Source: Roseovarius aestuarii (lineage in GTDB: Bacteria > Pseudomonadota > Alphaproteobacteria > Rhodobacterales > Rhodobacteraceae). Taken from it: a stretch of 64,000 nucleotides of DNA. Below the pieces are notes generated by a model. It was not told where the DNA came from. It did not search any database and was given only the letters and a program-made list of their open reading frames with translations. Of the stretch, positions 9,526 through 18,038 are shown piece after piece. The DNA lies in assembly GCA_027214255.1 (NCBI GenBank), contig JAPWHL010000019.1:20449-84448 (forward strand), in the 5' to 3' direction. Within the stretch, counting starts at the first letter, position 1. The number at the start of each line of letters is the position of its first letter. The position numbers and the translations under genes are program-made.

Positions 9526-10845
9526 TCACTTTTTCACTGGTTGAACTTTGGGTTCGCGCAGGTCCTTGCGTTTGAGCCACGCAAGATAGGTCGGGGCCAC
9601 TTGGCGTAGCAAACCGTGCACCGGGAACGGCTTGGGTTCGGTCGCAGGCATCGCCAGCTCTCGGGTATCTACGCCTGTCACGGCACGGGCGATATCACGA
9701 CCCATCGCGACGCTGAACGCCACTCCCCGTCCGTTACAGGCCACCCAGGCCCATCCATCTGGTCCCAGTTGATGAACACGCGGAAACCGATCCCAATTCA
9801 TTCCAAGATACCCCGACCAGACATGCGTCATCTTGCGTTCGCCTAGCGACGGATAGGCCTCGGCCAGATTGCGTGCCGCTTTACGTTTCACACGGTCCGG
9901 GACGTTGTAACGGCCAAGAACCGCCGCGCCGGTGATCAGCCGATTGCGCGCATCATAGCGGAAAAACCGCAGATCCCCGCGCGTATCTGACACCGCCTGA
10001 CGCCCCGGTAGAATGTTCTGTCGAAGCGCGTCATCCACCGGTTCGGTGGCCATCTGCCAGCCAAGCACCGGGATCAACGACCTTGCAATCCTTGGGGCCA
10101 GTTGTGGCTCCAGATCGCCGGTATATGCGTTGGTTGCCATTATCAACGCCCGCGCTTTGATCATAGCGCCATCTGTGTGCAACACCCATTCAGCGCCTTG
10201 ACGCTGAAAACGTGATACGGGGCTGGATTCGTGGATGATAACGCCCAGTTCCTCGGCCACTTTCGCCATTCCGCGCGCAAGCGCCAACGGATTCACATGC
10301 CCGCCTGTGGGGTTCAACATACTGCCATGCCACAGGGCGCTTCCCAACAAGTCTGCTGTCTGTTGGTTGTCGCGCAATTCAGCCGGAAAACCATGTCGCT
10401 GCCATGCCTCGACCCGGCGTTGCAACAATGCCACCCGTCCCGGACTATGCGCGGGCTGAAGCCAGCCTGTCTGCTCTGCCTCGGCTTGAATGTCGAATTC
10501 ACGCACCAGATCAAAAAGGATGTTGGCAGAGTTGCCGATCAATTTGACAACGCGTTTGCCTGCCTCGCCATAGCGATGGATCCAGTCATCCGGTTCTGCT
10601 GCGGTCAACACCGGAATAACCTGACCATTGTTACGCCCCGACGCCCCCCAACCGACGGCCTTCCCTTCCAGAAGGGTAACATGATGGCCACGGCGGCGCG
10701 CCTCTATCGCTGCTGACAGGCCGGTAAAGCCTGCGCCGATAATGGCCACATCTGTTTCAATCGTCCCAGTCGCGGCTGGCGCTATGGCGCGTGGAGCCGC
10801 GGTATCGGCCCAAATCGTGGGCGGAAATCGCACCGCGCCGGTCAT
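9526..10845 (-). CDS. FAD-dependent amino-acid/amine oxidoreductase (DAO family)
   Basis: A 439-residue flavoprotein of the DAO family, closest in feel to gamma-glutamylputrescine oxidase or DadA-like enzymes. Such enzymes oxidise C-N bonds of amino acids or amines to imines with transfer to oxygen or the electron chain. The dinucleotide-binding motif is GAGFTG (37-42) with Glu59 ending the second strand, followed by GWGASGRNNGQV. A second FAD-contact segment is near IMATNAYTG, and a C-terminal WVACNGRGVAFSVAMG closes the FAD fold. It is the last gene of the nine-gene operon and overlaps the VOC gene as ATGA. No signal peptide or membrane helix is seen. The substrate is unknown. Its place with a Pot-type importer makes an amine or N-alkyl amino acid plausible. 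Confidence 0.85.
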   Translation of the reverse strand: MTGAVRFPPTIWADTAAPRAIAPAATGTIETDVAIIGAGFTGLSAAIEARRRGHHVTLLEGKAVGWGASGRNNGQVIPVLTAAEPDDWIHRYGEAGKRVVKLIGNSANILFDLVREFDIQAEAEQTGWLQPAHSPGRVALLQRRVEAWQRHGFPAELRDNQQTADLLGSALWHGSMLNPTGGHVNPLALARGMAKVAEELGVIIHESSPVSRFQRQGAEWVLHTDGAMIKARALIMATNAYTGDLEPQLAPRIARSLIPVLGWQMATEPVDDALRQNILPGRQAVSDTRGDLRFFRYDARNRLITGAAVLGRYNVPDRVKRKAARNLAEAYPSLGERKMTHVWSGYLGMNWDRFPRVHQLGPDGWAWVACNGRGVAFSVAMGRDIARAVTGVDTRELAMPATEPKPFPVHGLLRQVAPTYLAWLKRKDLREPKVQPVKK

Positions 10846-11702
10846 GCGGGGATGAACTCCACAATCGTACCCGCTGCGTATTCCGGGCCGACGGCAATGC
10901 CGAGGGGCGTGCGAATGGCAGGAACTTTGCTGCGCGCCAGCACCTCCGTCACTGCGTCCTCGCTATGAACGTTCAATTGGACCGCAGAGAAAGCGCCAGT
11001 CGGCAGCTTGTTTAGATTGAGTCCCTTATAGACACGTGCCAAAGTTTCACGCGACATCAGCTTTATTGATGCGGAATTTGGACCTGTAGTCACCTCTACT
11101 CCGCCGTCTATCGAGCGAACCACACCATTGGCAAACAGGCGCGCGAATGCCTTGGCATCCCTTTCGGGCGCATCACTTTGTGCTACAATGCCCGCCAACC
11201 CGCAGGCCGCGTTTGCATGCACTTGCAAACTGGGCAACCAGACAGTGTCGCGGCTGCGATGCTGACACATGAACACGGTGCCAATCGGCACCTCTTGCGG
11301 TGCAAATCCCAGTATGGAGAACGCAGCAACCCCCTGACCGCCCCCCGGAAGGTCAACCGGGCGTTCAAAGCTGCCCGGATTTTGCGTCGCGATTCCCAGA
11401 TTATCCAGCGCCTGTTCCGCCGCACTCGCGTCATCAACGCGGCAGGCGATGGAATGCAGACCCTCGCCTTGGGTTTTCAGCATGTCATAGCGCGGAGCAT
11501 TCAACGCGGTGGGGCGCACAAGCCCCAGCAACTCAAAATAATCATCGGGAAACATGATGGTGTGATTGGCCGAACCTTTGGCCTCCGAGTGCATGCCGCG
11601 CGGTGAAAGCGTGAACCCAAGCGCTGCAAACTGCGCGACGGCCGCGTCCAAATCGGCGACAAGACTGTAGCAATGGTCGATGCCTTTGACGGGATGGGTC
11701 AT
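10842..11702 (-). CDS. VOC superfamily protein (glyoxalase-like domain)
   Basis: A 286-residue cytosolic protein with an N-terminal glyoxalase-like fold beginning GIDHCYSLVADLDAAV, where His is a likely metal ligand, then NHTIMFPDDYFELLGL with a Glu ligand. Two vicinal-oxygen-chelate modules are likely, because a second beta-alpha-beta set is seen after residue 150 (QVHANAACGL). Such proteins act on diverse small molecules as dioxygenases, isomerases or lyases. The start at 11702 was chosen for the GAGG ribosome site just upstream. The longer reading from 11762 adds 20 residues without similarity. It sits between the SufS-like lyase and the FAD oxidoreductase in one operon, so a step on the imported substrate is expected. 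Confidence 0.78.
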   Translation of the reverse strand: MTHPVKGIDHCYSLVADLDAAVAQFAALGFTLSPRGMHSEAKGSANHTIMFPDDYFELLGLVRPTALNAPRYDMLKTQGEGLHSIACRVDDASAAEQALDNLGIATQNPGSFERPVDLPGGGQGVAAFSILGFAPQEVPIGTVFMCQHRSRDTVWLPSLQVHANAACGLAGIVAQSDAPERDAKAFARLFANGVVRSIDGGVEVTTGPNSASIKLMSRETLARVYKGLNLNKLPTGAFSAVQLNVHSEDAVTEVLARSKVPAIRTPLGIAVGPEYAAGTIVEFIPA

Positions 11703-11788
11703 ATGAGCCTCTTTTACTGGAACAGAGCCTTGGTCCGGCATGCCGTTCCCTACCGTTTTCAAATTATACGCGCGTCTGCTGTGCTATC

Positions 11789-13237
11789 TCACGCGATTCG
11801 CGCCTCAGTGTCCCTGTGGCGAAACCGGGCGGTCGCAGGATCGTTCACATAATCACGTGCGCGGGCGTCACATTCGCGAGCCAGAGATGCGACACCGCCA
11901 AGGATGCGCTGCACCTCGTCCTCATCATGCAGCCAAGACAGGTTCAACCGGACCCAGCCGGGTTTTTCCATTTCATGACCTTCTGACAGCCGGGAAAACA
12001 AGGCATCCGATCCGGCCTCATCTATTCCCAAAAGCTGATGGGCGTATGGACCGGCACAGGCACACCCGCCACGCGCCTGAATGCCATAAAGGTCGCTGAG
12101 CATACGCGTGAACATCTGATGATGAACCGGCCCTTTGTCATTTGTCACAACGAAAGACAGGATCGGCAACGCGTCGGCCGCGCTGCGTTCAAGCAACCGT
12201 ATCTGCGGCACCCCGGCCCACGCTTTTAGCGCGCGTTCGCGCAGGTCGGTATCGATCCGAGTGATTTGTTCAATGCCCACGGCATCCTTGACCAACATAA
12301 CAAGTGCGGCGCGAATATCGCCCACGACATTGGGCGTGCCCGCCTCTTCGCGCGCCTCAACCCGTGCCGAATAGTCATGCCGCCACGGCGAGACAAACGT
12401 AACGGTGCCCCCACCCGGTGCGGTCGGGGTTGCACATTGCACAATACTGTCGCGCACCACGGCCACACCTGATGCACCGGGACCGCCCGGAAACTTGTGC
12501 GTAGAAAAAACAATCGCATCTTTTTCGGCCCCTGATGCGGGACACATGTCCATCGGCAGATAAGGGCCACCACCGGCATAGTCCCAGATGGCAAGCGCCC
12601 CATAGCTCTTTAACAAGCGCGTAACCGGATCGGGCTGCGTCAGGATGCCCGTCACATTTGACGCCGCAGAAAAACTGCCAACCACCAGATCCGATTCGGC
12701 ACCCTTTAACAGTTCCTCAAGATGGGCCAGATCGACCCCGCCGTCGGCTCCCGGACGCGCAACCCTGATCTCGGCCCCGCTTTCACGCCAAGGCAGTATG
12801 TTTGAGTGATGCTCGTAAGGGCCGTGAATGACTGTGATACGCTCGCCTGCGCGCACGCGCTCTTGGATACGCAGCAGCCGGGCGATGCGATTCAATCCGG
12901 CGGTTGCGCCGGACCCGGAAAAAATCACATGGCAGTCATGCCCAGCACCTGTCAGACGGGCAATTGTCGCGCGCGCTTCTTCACGCATACGGGTCATTGC
13001 CTCGCCGCAGGCGCTGGCCTCGGTGTGGCTGTTGGCATACCAGGGCAACACGTCTGTCGCTACGAAATCCTCGACCTGCCGCAAGGCCCGCCCCGACGCA
13101 ACATAATCAGCGTAAAGCATCCTTTTCGGGCCGTAAGGCGTGGAAAATTCCATGTTTCGCCCGACAAGACCGTCGCGCAGATAGCTGACAACATCATCAC
13201 GATCGAGTGCCGCGCGGAAACGTTTTAGCGGTGTCAT
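11789..13237 (-). CDS. Class V PLP-dependent lyase, SufS/cysteine desulfurase-like
   Basis: A 482-residue PLP enzyme of the class V aminotransferase fold. The cofactor Lys is Lys248 in STHKFPGGPG. Asp219 in DYAGGG should bind the pyridine nitrogen. The His pair 143-144 in EHHSNILPW matches the ring-stacking motif of SufS/CsdB-type C-S lyases. The segment RGGCACAGPYA (389-399) holds Cys392 and Cys394 where SufS has its catalytic Cys. It is longer than SufS (about 410 residues), with an extended N-terminus and C-terminus. No suf genes are near, so a catabolic C-S or C-N lyase is more likely than Fe-S assembly. That is inference from the operon with HyuA/HyuB and an importer. Confidence 0.8.
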   Translation of the reverse strand: MTPLKRFRAALDRDDVVSYLRDGLVGRNMEFSTPYGPKRMLYADYVASGRALRQVEDFVATDVLPWYANSHTEASACGEAMTRMREEARATIARLTGAGHDCHVIFSGSGATAGLNRIARLLRIQERVRAGERITVIHGPYEHHSNILPWRESGAEIRVARPGADGGVDLAHLEELLKGAESDLVVGSFSAASNVTGILTQPDPVTRLLKSYGALAIWDYAGGGPYLPMDMCPASGAEKDAIVFSTHKFPGGPGASGVAVVRDSIVQCATPTAPGGGTVTFVSPWRHDYSARVEAREEAGTPNVVGDIRAALVMLVKDAVGIEQITRIDTDLRERALKAWAGVPQIRLLERSAADALPILSFVVTNDKGPVHHQMFTRMLSDLYGIQARGGCACAGPYAHQLLGIDEAGSDALFSRLSEGHEMEKPGWVRLNLSWLHDEDEVQRILGGVASLARECDARARDYVNDPATARFRHRDTEARIA

Positions 13238-13254
13238 GAGGCAGGCTCCTAAGA

Positions 13255-14046
13255 TCAGGTTGCGATAGTCATCTTTTCAATTCCGTACAGCCGGTCTGCA
13301 ATCAACAAGGCGACAACAGCAAGCAACAGTTGAAGCGTCGAAAGCGCCGCGATCGAAGGATCAAACTGATGTTCCATATAAGCCAGCATCACGACCGGCA
13401 GTGTATTTGTTTGCGCCGAGCCGAAAAAATAGCTGACCGGCAAATTGTCAAACGACGTCAGGAAGGAAAACAGGCAACCTGCGGCAATTCCGGGCCGGAT
13501 AAGCGGAAGCGTTACTTCACGAAACGTCGTAAATCGCGACGCTCCAAGGATCATTGCCGCCTCTTCATAGGCCGGCGACATGGAACGATAAACCGCCGTG
13601 ACCGTGCGGATCACATAAGGCAGGCAAATCACAGTATGCACAATTGTCAGTGCAAGGAACGAAATGCCAAATCCCAACCAAGACAGAAAAAAGAGCGATG
13701 CGAACCCGATCACGATCATCGGCATGGACAGTGGCGACAGCAAGAAGGTTGTGATGGCTGTGGCCCAGCCCGAGCGACTGCGCGACAGATAGAGTGCGGC
13801 AGGTATTCCAAGCAAGCAACTGGCGACCGTGGCCACAACGGCAAGCTTAAGACTGACCCAAAGTGAATCGATAAACGGCTGGTATTCAAAAATCCGGGCG
13901 AACCACTGCATGGACCAGCCGGGGATCGGAAATGCCGCATATCCCGCTGACGTAAAGGAAATCACCACGACCACCGCGATGGGCAGGATCATGAAGATGA
14001 AAAAGGCTATGGTGAATATCCACAGAATGACATCGCTCAGTTTCAT
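13255..14046 (-). CDS. Pot-type ABC transporter permease (PotC-like)
   Basis: A 263-residue inner-membrane permease with about six helices and the EAA loop EEAAMILGASRFTTFREVTL that docks the ATPase. Composition and size match PotC/YdcV-type permeases of polyamine and iron-type importers. The start at 14046 follows the stop of the partner permease by one base, whereas the longer reading from 14103 adds a Cys-rich stretch that is only the other frame of the partner gene. It forms a heterodimer with the product of 14048-14890 and uses the ATPase at 20107 and the binding protein at 14944. Confidence 0.9.
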   Translation of the reverse strand: MKLSDVILWIFTIAFFIFMILPIAVVVVISFTSAGYAAFPIPGWSMQWFARIFEYQPFIDSLWVSLKLAVVATVASCLLGIPAALYLSRSRSGWATAITTFLLSPLSMPMIVIGFASLFFLSWLGFGISFLALTIVHTVICLPYVIRTVTAVYRSMSPAYEEAAMILGASRFTTFREVTLPLIRPGIAAGCLFSFLTSFDNLPVSYFFGSAQTNTLPVVMLAYMEHQFDPSIAALSTLQLLLAVVALLIADRLYGIEKMTIAT

Positions 14047-14047
14047 G

Positions 14048-14890
14048 TCACGCCCCCTGTCGCCGCACGAGCCGCAGCTGCAACCATAGACAAACCAATG
14101 CAATGGCCAGCAAGATGGTGCTCATGGTCGAGGCAAGCGCAAAATCGCGGGTCGTGTTGAACTGCTGATAAATCAGTAGGGGCAGGGTTTGGAACCCGCC
14201 GCCCAACAGGACCAGCGTTACAAAGGATCCGTTGGCAATCATGAACACAAGGATCGCCCCGGTGCCAATCCCGTCCATTGTCAGCGGCAGTGTCACCTCA
14301 AAGAAGGTGCGCAGTTTGGACGCGCCTAGCATAAGCGCCCCCTCTTCCAGCCGTCGGTCTACGCCCTGTAGTACGGACGCAATGGAAAGCACGGCAAACG
14401 GCACAAGGACATGAACCAATGCAGCGATGGCCAATCCCGGCGTATTCAACCAGCGCAGCGGCACATCGAGAATGCCAAGATCAGTGACCAACCATTGATT
14501 GACCAGCCCGCGTCGGGCGAACAATACTTGCCAGCCAAATGTCCGCATGATGATGGATGTCAGTAGCGGCGCAATCAGCAAAAAGATGAAAACCCCCGAT
14601 AGCCGTCCTGCCTTGCGCACCAAAACGTAGGCCACCGGATAGGCGATAACAACCGAGATAACTGTAACCGCCGCCGCCAGAACAACCGTCTCGACGATCA
14701 CACCAAGGTAAAAGCGATCCGTCAGAAAGCTTGTGTATCGTGACAGGGTGAACCCGCCATCTTCTGACATGAAAGAACGCATCGAATTATCGAAAAGCGG
14801 CATCACAAAGAAAACCGCAAGGAAAATCAACGCCGGGGCCAATAGCATGGCTTGGCGGAGCTTGGCATTCATCGGGACAGAATCGGACAT
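14048..14890 (-). CDS. Pot-type ABC transporter permease (PotB-like)
   Basis: This 280-residue integral membrane protein has an N-terminal helix (LLAPALIFLAVFFVMPLF), a large periplasmic segment, about five more helices and the EAA loop EEGALMLGASKLRTFFEVTL. It pairs with the next permease. It starts 53 bases after the stop of the binding-protein gene. A strong GC hairpin lies in that gap, as often seen where a binding protein must be made in excess over the membrane subunits. Confidence 0.9.
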   Translation of the reverse strand: MSDSVPMNAKLRQAMLLAPALIFLAVFFVMPLFDNSMRSFMSEDGGFTLSRYTSFLTDRFYLGVIVETVVLAAAVTVISVVIAYPVAYVLVRKAGRLSGVFIFLLIAPLLTSIIMRTFGWQVLFARRGLVNQWLVTDLGILDVPLRWLNTPGLAIAALVHVLVPFAVLSIASVLQGVDRRLEEGALMLGASKLRTFFEVTLPLTMDGIGTGAILVFMIANGSFVTLVLLGGGFQTLPLLIYQQFNTTRDFALASTMSTILLAIALVCLWLQLRLVRRQGA

Positions 14891-14908
14891 AAGACCTCAA
14901 ACAGGTTG

Positions 14909-14936
14909 GCCCCCCGTTGGACACTCAACGGGGGGC
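14909..14936 (-). terminator. Intercistronic GC hairpin after the ABC binding-protein gene
   Basis: A perfect 11-bp stem (GCCCCCCGTTG and its complement) has a six-base loop and begins seven bases after the stop codon of the binding-protein gene. No T run follows on the minus strand, so it is more likely an mRNA-stabilising or attenuating element within the operon than a full terminator. Confidence 0.7.
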
Positions 14937-14943
14937 TGCGTCA

Positions 14944-15984
14944 TTACATTCCGATCTCACGGTTCCAGCGATCCACCCATTCATTTCGCAGACGCGCAAT
15001 ATCTGCGTAGGGCGGTAGGTTGGCCTTGGACAGCGGCGTCACGCGCGAGGCAAGTTTGTCGCTGTAGACCACCTCGGAATTGGTCACACCATAGTTCAGG
15101 ATCTCGGCGAACTTGGACTGGTTTTCTGGTGCCAGTGCTTCGTTCAGGTATTCCCACGCCAGATCCGAGGCGTTCTTGGGCTTCTGGATCGCGACCGCTG
15201 TCATCGCGCCGCCTTCTTCGGGGTTAACGAAGTCGATCCAGTCCACGCCTTCGTCTACGTGGTTCCACGTGCGCCCGTCAAAATAGATGCCCAGATCCGC
15301 TTCACCCGAGGCAAGGTGATTGAAGAAATCGTTTGGTCCTGCCCAGAAGACAAGATTGTCTTTCATCTTCGCCATCGCTTCGAAAAACGGGTCGACATTG
15401 TCCGGCGTGCCGCCCAACGCGTCATTCAACGCCCAGATAAAGAAGACAGGCGTCACGGCATAAGAAATCGACGGCACAGAGGCCACGAATTCCCCGGACG
15501 CCACGCGATCCACAAACGCGGCAAAGCTTTTTGGCGGCTCTGCAACGACCTGCTTGTTATAGGTGATGCCACCCACGCCATAGTTCAAATAGGTTCCTTT
15601 ACCGAGGCAAGCATCAGTGAATTCCTGCGGGATGTTGGCAAGGTTTGGAATTTTGTCGACTGTGAAGTCATCCATCAGGCCGCCTTCTGCCGCGATCACA
15701 GCCAAATCTGGCGACATGATCAGCACATCCAGCGGCGGCTTCTCGGGGTTGGCTTCGACTTGGGCCAACCATTGAGGGGGCCCACCAAGGGACACTGTCG
15801 CGGTCGCCCCGGTCTTGGCTTCGAAAGGGGCGACAAAGCAGTCGCGAACGGCCTGCTCCCAGACACCACCATAGGCGGTGACATTCAGGGTGCGGTCTTG
15901 CGCGTGCAATGGCAGCCCATTGAGGCCCAGAAGGCCCGTCGCTACCGCGCCGGTACCAAGAAAGGTGCGTCTTTTCATATTCAT
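14944..15984 (-). CDS. Periplasmic substrate-binding protein of a Pot-type ABC importer
   Basis: The 346-residue product has a twin-arginine style leader KRRTFLGTG near residues 4-12, a hydrophobic stretch and a cleavage region near LPLHAQD. The mature chain starts with LNVTAYGGVWEQAVRD, typical of the PotD/spermidine-type class of solute-binding proteins, and includes GVGGITYNK. It should deliver an organic solute to the two permeases downstream. The ATG at 15984 overlaps the hyuB stop as ATGA, and a second ATG two codons later is equally possible. The ligand cannot be read from sequence. Relatives bind polyamines, amines or phosphonates. Confidence 0.88.
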   Translation of the reverse strand: MNMKRRTFLGTGAVATGLLGLNGLPLHAQDRTLNVTAYGGVWEQAVRDCFVAPFEAKTGATATVSLGGPPQWLAQVEANPEKPPLDVLIMSPDLAVIAAEGGLMDDFTVDKIPNLANIPQEFTDACLGKGTYLNYGVGGITYNKQVVAEPPKSFAAFVDRVASGEFVASVPSISYAVTPVFFIWALNDALGGTPDNVDPFFEAMAKMKDNLVFWAGPNDFFNHLASGEADLGIYFDGRTWNHVDEGVDWIDFVNPEEGGAMTAVAIQKPKNASDLAWEYLNEALAPENQSKFAEILNYGVTNSEVVYSDKLASRVTPLSKANLPPYADIARLRNEWVDRWNREIGM

Positions 15985-18038
15985 GAGGTTTCTCCGTTGG
16001 GGTTAAGCCGGCTTTCCGGTTCTATTTCAATAGTGCTCAGACAGGTTTCGAGCCGTTTGATCGCGGCCTCAAGATGTGGGCCGCTAGCGGGCGTGCGCGG
16101 AAAGCTAGAAGGCAAATCCGCCAGCACAGTTTCAAATATTTCGCGCCTGCGGCCTTGGCGGCGCGACAACGGCATAGCAATCAGCGCAGCATTCAGCCGG
16201 TCCATTTGTCCGGTCGCAAAAATTCCATCCCAATTGTTCCGCTCGGGCCCAAAATCAGTGCCATCATTGGCCATGGCCCCAGCGCGCAGTGCCTGCGTGG
16301 CCTCTTCATCCAATGCGCCATCCACCAAAGCGACACCATAGATGCGACGCGCAAAGTCTACTGTGACGAATCCGGCCTGTACATCGCGCAGAACGGCAAA
16401 AGGATCACGCTTCATCGGGTCACCCCAACCGCCCGCACCGGGGGTGCGGAATGTAACAATGTCTCCGGCCTCGACCTCCAGCACGTCAATTTTCCCAAGG
16501 CGGCGTTCGCGCGGGCAACCTTCGTTGACCACCAACGAACCCGGCGAGCCGGGGAAACCACCCGCCTGACCCCATGGCCGAAACAGCATACGTTCCATCC
16601 CGCGCGCCAAGATATGCGACCCGTCTGTGAGCACCCGAAAAGACAGCTCCATCCCGCAGCCGCCGCGCCATTGTCCAGCACCGCTGGAATCGGGCCGCAA
16701 GCCATAGTGCAACACCTCAACGCCCAGCTCGGCCTCGACCGACTCGACAGGGTTGTTCGCAAGGTTCGATATGCCACTGTCGCGTCCGTCGATCCCGTCA
16801 TGTCCTTTGCGCCCGCCGGTACCGCCAATCAGCGGCTCGATCACCTGCACCATGCGCCCACCGGATGGCTTTGGTTCGCTCATCACGATGGGGATCACCG
16901 TACCAGATGCCGCCGCAGGCAGCACATCGGGCAAGGCCAATCCGAAAGCCCCGTTCAAGATATCGTTCACCCGGATCGCAGCGGCATGGCGCACCCCGGT
17001 CGCAGCAGGCTCCTCGGGGTTAACAAGGCTGCCTTTGGGCGCGGTGATCGTCAGAGGCCGCAAAAGGCCCGCGTTAAGAGGCGCCGAGCGGTCCAACGTC
17101 TGCACCAGCGCAAGCATGCGCAGTGTCAGCCAAGCATGCGGTCGCCCGCACGAGGGAATATTCATCGCCGCCGCCACCTGCGGATCGGTCCCGGTAAAAT
17201 CCAGATGGACCTTTCCGTTCTTGATTTCCACAGCGACCGACAGGCGGACAGGAATGCGGCTGGTGGCGTCATCATCTAGATAGTCGGAAAAGCTGTATCG
17301 CCCTTCGGGTATCTGGCGCAGAACGGCCTCAGCCTTGCCAGCGGCATACGCCATCAATTCGTCTTGCGCGGCAGTCATTTGATCCGGGCCGTGCTGACCA
17401 AGCATCTGTTCAATACGTCGCCGCCCTGTCGTAAGGGACGCCAACATGGCGCGCACGTCCCCCATGTTGGCCTCGGGCGTGCGAGAGTTCAAATCGAGGA
17501 ACAGCTTGACCTCCAGCGTCATTTTCCCGCGCTTCATGAGCTTCAAAGGAGGAATGCGAAGCCCCTCCTGATAAATCTCTGTATTTGTTGGGGAAATAGA
17601 TGACGCCACGCGCCCACCAACATCCGAACTGTGCACAAAGCACCACCCATAAGCCACGATCTTGCCCTCATGGAAATAAGGCTCGATCATGTGCAAATCG
17701 GGCAGGTGCGTTGACAGTCCCTTGGACAGGTAAGGGTCGTTTGTCAGAATAACATCGCCGGGTTCAAGCGCTCCGAAATTGGCAATCGCCGCTTCAATTG
17801 TGGGCATGCATTCCAGCCCGACGAAGCCGGACACGCCAATCGAACGGGGGTAGGCAAAGAACCGGCCATCAAGCCCGGCAAGCGCGCAAACAAAATCCGC
17901 TGTTTCCTTGACATACAGGGTACGCCCCGTGCGTTGCAGAGTAAGGCACATCTCTTCGGTGACGGAGGCAAATTTGTTGCCAAGAATCTCTAACAGAACC
18001 GGGTCAAGGGCCTTGGCAGTGGTGGAATGACTGTTCAT
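15981..18038 (-). CDS. Hydantoinase/oxoprolinase subunit B (HyuB), C-terminally extended
   Basis: HyuB partners HyuA in ATP-dependent opening of cyclic amides such as hydantoins or 5-oxoproline. The family core is intact: EEMCLTLQRTGRT, then the NDPYLSKGLSTHLPD motif near residue 105, ending at GAGGWGDP near residue 540. The chain continues for another 144 residues, about 115 more than the two other HyuB proteins in this window (556 and 559 residues). This extension carries no motif I recognise. The gene overlaps hyuA upstream and the binding-protein gene downstream, both as ATGA, so the enzyme and its importer are made together. The substrate is unknown. Confidence 0.9.
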   Translation of the reverse strand: MNSHSTTAKALDPVLLEILGNKFASVTEEMCLTLQRTGRTLYVKETADFVCALAGLDGRFFAYPRSIGVSGFVGLECMPTIEAAIANFGALEPGDVILTNDPYLSKGLSTHLPDLHMIEPYFHEGKIVAYGWCFVHSSDVGGRVASSISPTNTEIYQEGLRIPPLKLMKRGKMTLEVKLFLDLNSRTPEANMGDVRAMLASLTTGRRRIEQMLGQHGPDQMTAAQDELMAYAAGKAEAVLRQIPEGRYSFSDYLDDDATSRIPVRLSVAVEIKNGKVHLDFTGTDPQVAAAMNIPSCGRPHAWLTLRMLALVQTLDRSAPLNAGLLRPLTITAPKGSLVNPEEPAATGVRHAAAIRVNDILNGAFGLALPDVLPAAASGTVIPIVMSEPKPSGGRMVQVIEPLIGGTGGRKGHDGIDGRDSGISNLANNPVESVEAELGVEVLHYGLRPDSSGAGQWRGGCGMELSFRVLTDGSHILARGMERMLFRPWGQAGGFPGSPGSLVVNEGCPRERRLGKIDVLEVEAGDIVTFRTPGAGGWGDPMKRDPFAVLRDVQAGFVTVDFARRIYGVALVDGALDEEATQALRAGAMANDGTDFGPERNNWDGIFATGQMDRLNAALIAMPLSRRQGRRREIFETVLADLPSSFPRTPASGPHLEAAIKRLETCLSTIEIEPESRLNPNGETS

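Noticed and set aside
16074..17279. A 401-codon plus-strand frame opposite the first hyuB
   Set aside because: Composition is Arg/His/Gln-rich as expected for the antisense of a GC-rich gene, with no domain. HyuB on the minus strand is intact.
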